Source: UBA4582 sp047630175 (GTDB lineage Bacteria; Pseudomonadota; Gammaproteobacteria; Pseudomonadales; Azotimanducaceae). Taken from it: DNA of 8,293 bases. The stretch lies in contig JBLHVI010000117.1 in NCBI GenBank assembly GCA_047630175.1, positions 1 through 8,293 on the forward strand. Reading direction: 5' to 3'. The position numbers were made by a program, and so were the translations under genes. A model generated the notes under the pieces. It did no database searches. It worked only from the letters and a program-made list of their open reading frames with translations, and was not told the DNA's origin. This document shows, piece by piece, positions 6,742-8,293 of this stretch (position 1 is the first letter of the stretch; every line of letters starts with the position of its first letter).

Positions 6742-6858
6742 TATTTGCTTATTCTATCGAAATTCAATTAAGTCATAGATGCTCATTGAACCATTCATTT
6801 AGCCGCCTATTCAATCATTCGTCCAACCGTTCGCCCAATAGAGGCACTGACAGGTAAA

Positions 6859-8293
6859 ATGCAGGCTTCAAAACTACCAACTCAAGTCTACCTTGCAGTC
6901 ATGTCCCTGCTGCCAGCCACATGTTTTGTCGGCCTGCAGTGGCTCGCCACTACGTTACAGTTACCGGCCCTATGGCACATGCTCGTGCCATGGCTCGGCG
7001 CCGCACTGACCCTTGGCGGCCTGTGGCGATATGCCTGTTATTATATAGATAGTAAGCTCAACCAACCTCTTTTTGAGCAATATAGCCTCGTTACTGAACT
7101 GAAAGACGATCTGAAGATGGCGCGAGCACGCCGCGCGGCTGCACACCATTACGTCGACAGGCTAAACGTTCACCTAGAGCAAGCAAGAGCCAATAGCATA
7201 GCGCTTTCACAATCCCTTGATGAAGGTCTACAACGACAACTAGTTTTCCAGCAAATCCACCAACGCTTGGCGTTAATTGCGCTAGAACACCAACAGACTG
7301 TTAGCGGCCATCTACTCAAATTAGGTGGTGATGCAGATAAGCGCAGCCAAGGAAACACAAATGCAGCAGAATTTCACTACCTCCAATCAGCACACGAGGT
7401 TGTCGGCTTCTATTTGACAGAACTGGATATACTTGCAAAAAATCTGCTTTCAACAACAGCAAGCCATACGCCTCAAACCCTGCAGTCAAAGTCGACAACA
7501 GTGCCAGCACAAGATTCAACCTATGACTTGCGTGCCTGCGTGCATGATGCAATCACCTTACTGCAGCCTTATTTAGCAGCGCCAAGCAGCAAAACACAGC
7601 ACGAGATCTGGCCTGATTACGCGCCCTCTTGCCCCGTGAAATTTCACGGTGACAAGGCGCTAGTCTGTCGCGCTGTTTTTCACTACCTGCTCGCATTGCT
7701 AGACGACTTTGAGTCTCCAGCACGTGCGTACTGGATACTAAGTATTACGTTTAGACAAACAGCAAATGCCGCGTCAGAAATTGCGTTTCAGCTTAGCGTT
7801 AATGGTGTTTCGAACTCATCTGACCGTCAGAAAAAATATCGCTCGGATCAGCAACCAGCGCTTTTGCAATTGTTATCAAACTGCGGCGGCCACCTCTCTG
7901 ACAACGGATTTTATCTTCCTGTGCAACCCATAAATACGGTGGCCGAACACGGCCACGATATGACAGCACAAATTCATCCTTGCAATGAGCAGCAGCGTAT
8001 CGGTTTGCAGTCTTGCCTAAGAGGGCTCGACATTAACATCACGCAACATCGAACGGCGGACCTTTGCATCATCGGGATAACGTCAGCCAGCGCAATCAAA
8101 CACATTACTGATCAGCTCGATCTGACAACAACCGTCATCTTGCTAAACAGCCCACATGTTTACCTAAAGGCTAGCTGGCATGTGCTACCGACTCCGCTTC
8201 ACCACCAAGCACTCATTGACTGCGTTCATCTGCATTCAATACGACAACATCAGGCTAATATTCTGGTCGTCGACGATGACAAAAACGCCCGCC
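6859..8293 (+). CDS. BarA/GacS-type hybrid sensor, probable pseudokinase (3' partial)
   Basis: An ATG at 6859 (AGG 4 bases upstream; in-frame stop further upstream) opens 478 codons that run off the window. Two hydrophobic helices (about 10-33 and 38-61) are joined by only a few residues. A charged helical stretch (65-130) leads into DHp-like helices; the second, HYLQSAHEVVGFYLTELDIL (173-192), resembles GacS. YDLRACVHDAITLL (222-235) and a GD pair (264-265) mark an HATPase fold. A receiver-like domain (about 380-463) lacks the phospho-acceptor Asp (ADLCIIGIT, 400-408) and the Lys (VLPTPL, 442-447), as in BarA family pseudo-receivers; a true receiver begins with ILVVDDD (468-474). The kinase motifs are degenerate: H144 is followed by Gln, not Glu/Asp; no Asn in the N-box region; no GLGL. 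Locus and layout indicate a barA/gacS counterpart, so the symbol is withheld. It could act as a RetS-like modulator or a phosphorelay platform; the C-terminus is unseen. Confidence 0.8.
   Translation, partial: MQASKLPTQVYLAVMSLLPATCFVGLQWLATTLQLPALWHMLVPWLGAALTLGGLWRYACYYIDSKLNQPLFEQYSLVTELKDDLKMARARRAAAHHYVDRLNVHLEQARANSIALSQSLDEGLQRQLVFQQIHQRLALIALEHQQTVSGHLLKLGGDADKRSQGNTNAAEFHYLQSAHEVVGFYLTELDILAKNLLSTTASHTPQTLQSKSTTVPAQDSTYDLRACVHDAITLLQPYLAAPSSKTQHEIWPDYAPSCPVKFHGDKALVCRAVFHYLLALLDDFESPARAYWILSITFRQTANAASEIAFQLSVNGVSNSSDRQKKYRSDQQPALLQLLSNCGGHLSDNGFYLPVQPINTVAEHGHDMTAQIHPCNEQQRIGLQSCLRGLDINITQHRTADLCIIGITSASAIKHITDQLDLTTTVILLNSPHVYLKASWHVLPTPLHHQALIDCVHLHSIRQHQANILVVDDDKNAR

Noticed and set aside
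7170..7552. Minus-strand frames opposite the BarA/GacS-like gene
   Set aside because: They are short and overlap each other, whereas the plus strand has a single 478-codon frame with recognisable domain order.

Overview
The window looks like a chromosomal segment of a gammaproteobacterium. The gene order cysM-rlmD-relA, with a BarA/GacS-like gene divergent from it, combines the arrangements known from Pseudomonas (cysM-rlmD-relA) and from E. coli (barA divergent from rlmD-relA). RelA, Adk, RlmD and CysM all resemble their E. coli counterparts closely along their length. I could not assign a genus; a Pseudomonadales/Cellvibrionales-type marine bacterium is only a guess.

Layout. Bases 3-152 (+) may be the 3' end of an unidentified gene. 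Its last codons lie in the first copy of a 14-bp tandem repeat array (144-266). A perfect 13-bp hairpin (337-365) follows, then on the minus strand a 167-residue, 46% lysine, histone H1-like protein (379-882). An AT-rich gap of about 400 bases with several inverted repeats separates it from a minus-strand block: cysM (5776-6678), rlmD (5558-4266), relA (4225-1997) and adk (1941-1279). The relA-adk and rlmD-relA gaps are only about 40-55 bases, so rlmD-relA-adk is probably one transcription unit, perhaps read from cysM as well.

At the right edge, a plus-strand reading frame runs open from an ATG at 6859 to the end of the window (478 codons, no stop). It has the layout of a BarA/GacS hybrid sensor kinase: two membrane helices, coiled coil, DHp-like helices, HATPase-like domain, receiver-like domain, and the beginning of a true receiver. 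Its kinase core appears to have lost the acidic residue after the histidine, the N-box asparagine and the glycine-rich ATP-lid motif, and its periplasmic sensor loop is almost absent. A probable pseudokinase at the classical barA/gacS position is the most interesting item here.

How the genes fit together: RelA makes (p)ppGpp and releases AMP when tRNA is uncharged; Adk returns AMP to the ADP pool; RlmD modifies 23S rRNA; CysM makes cysteine; BarA/GacS systems control stationary-phase and Csr outputs; the lysine-rich protein probably binds DNA. This is a growth-control neighbourhood, with core genes on the left operon and unusual features at both ends.
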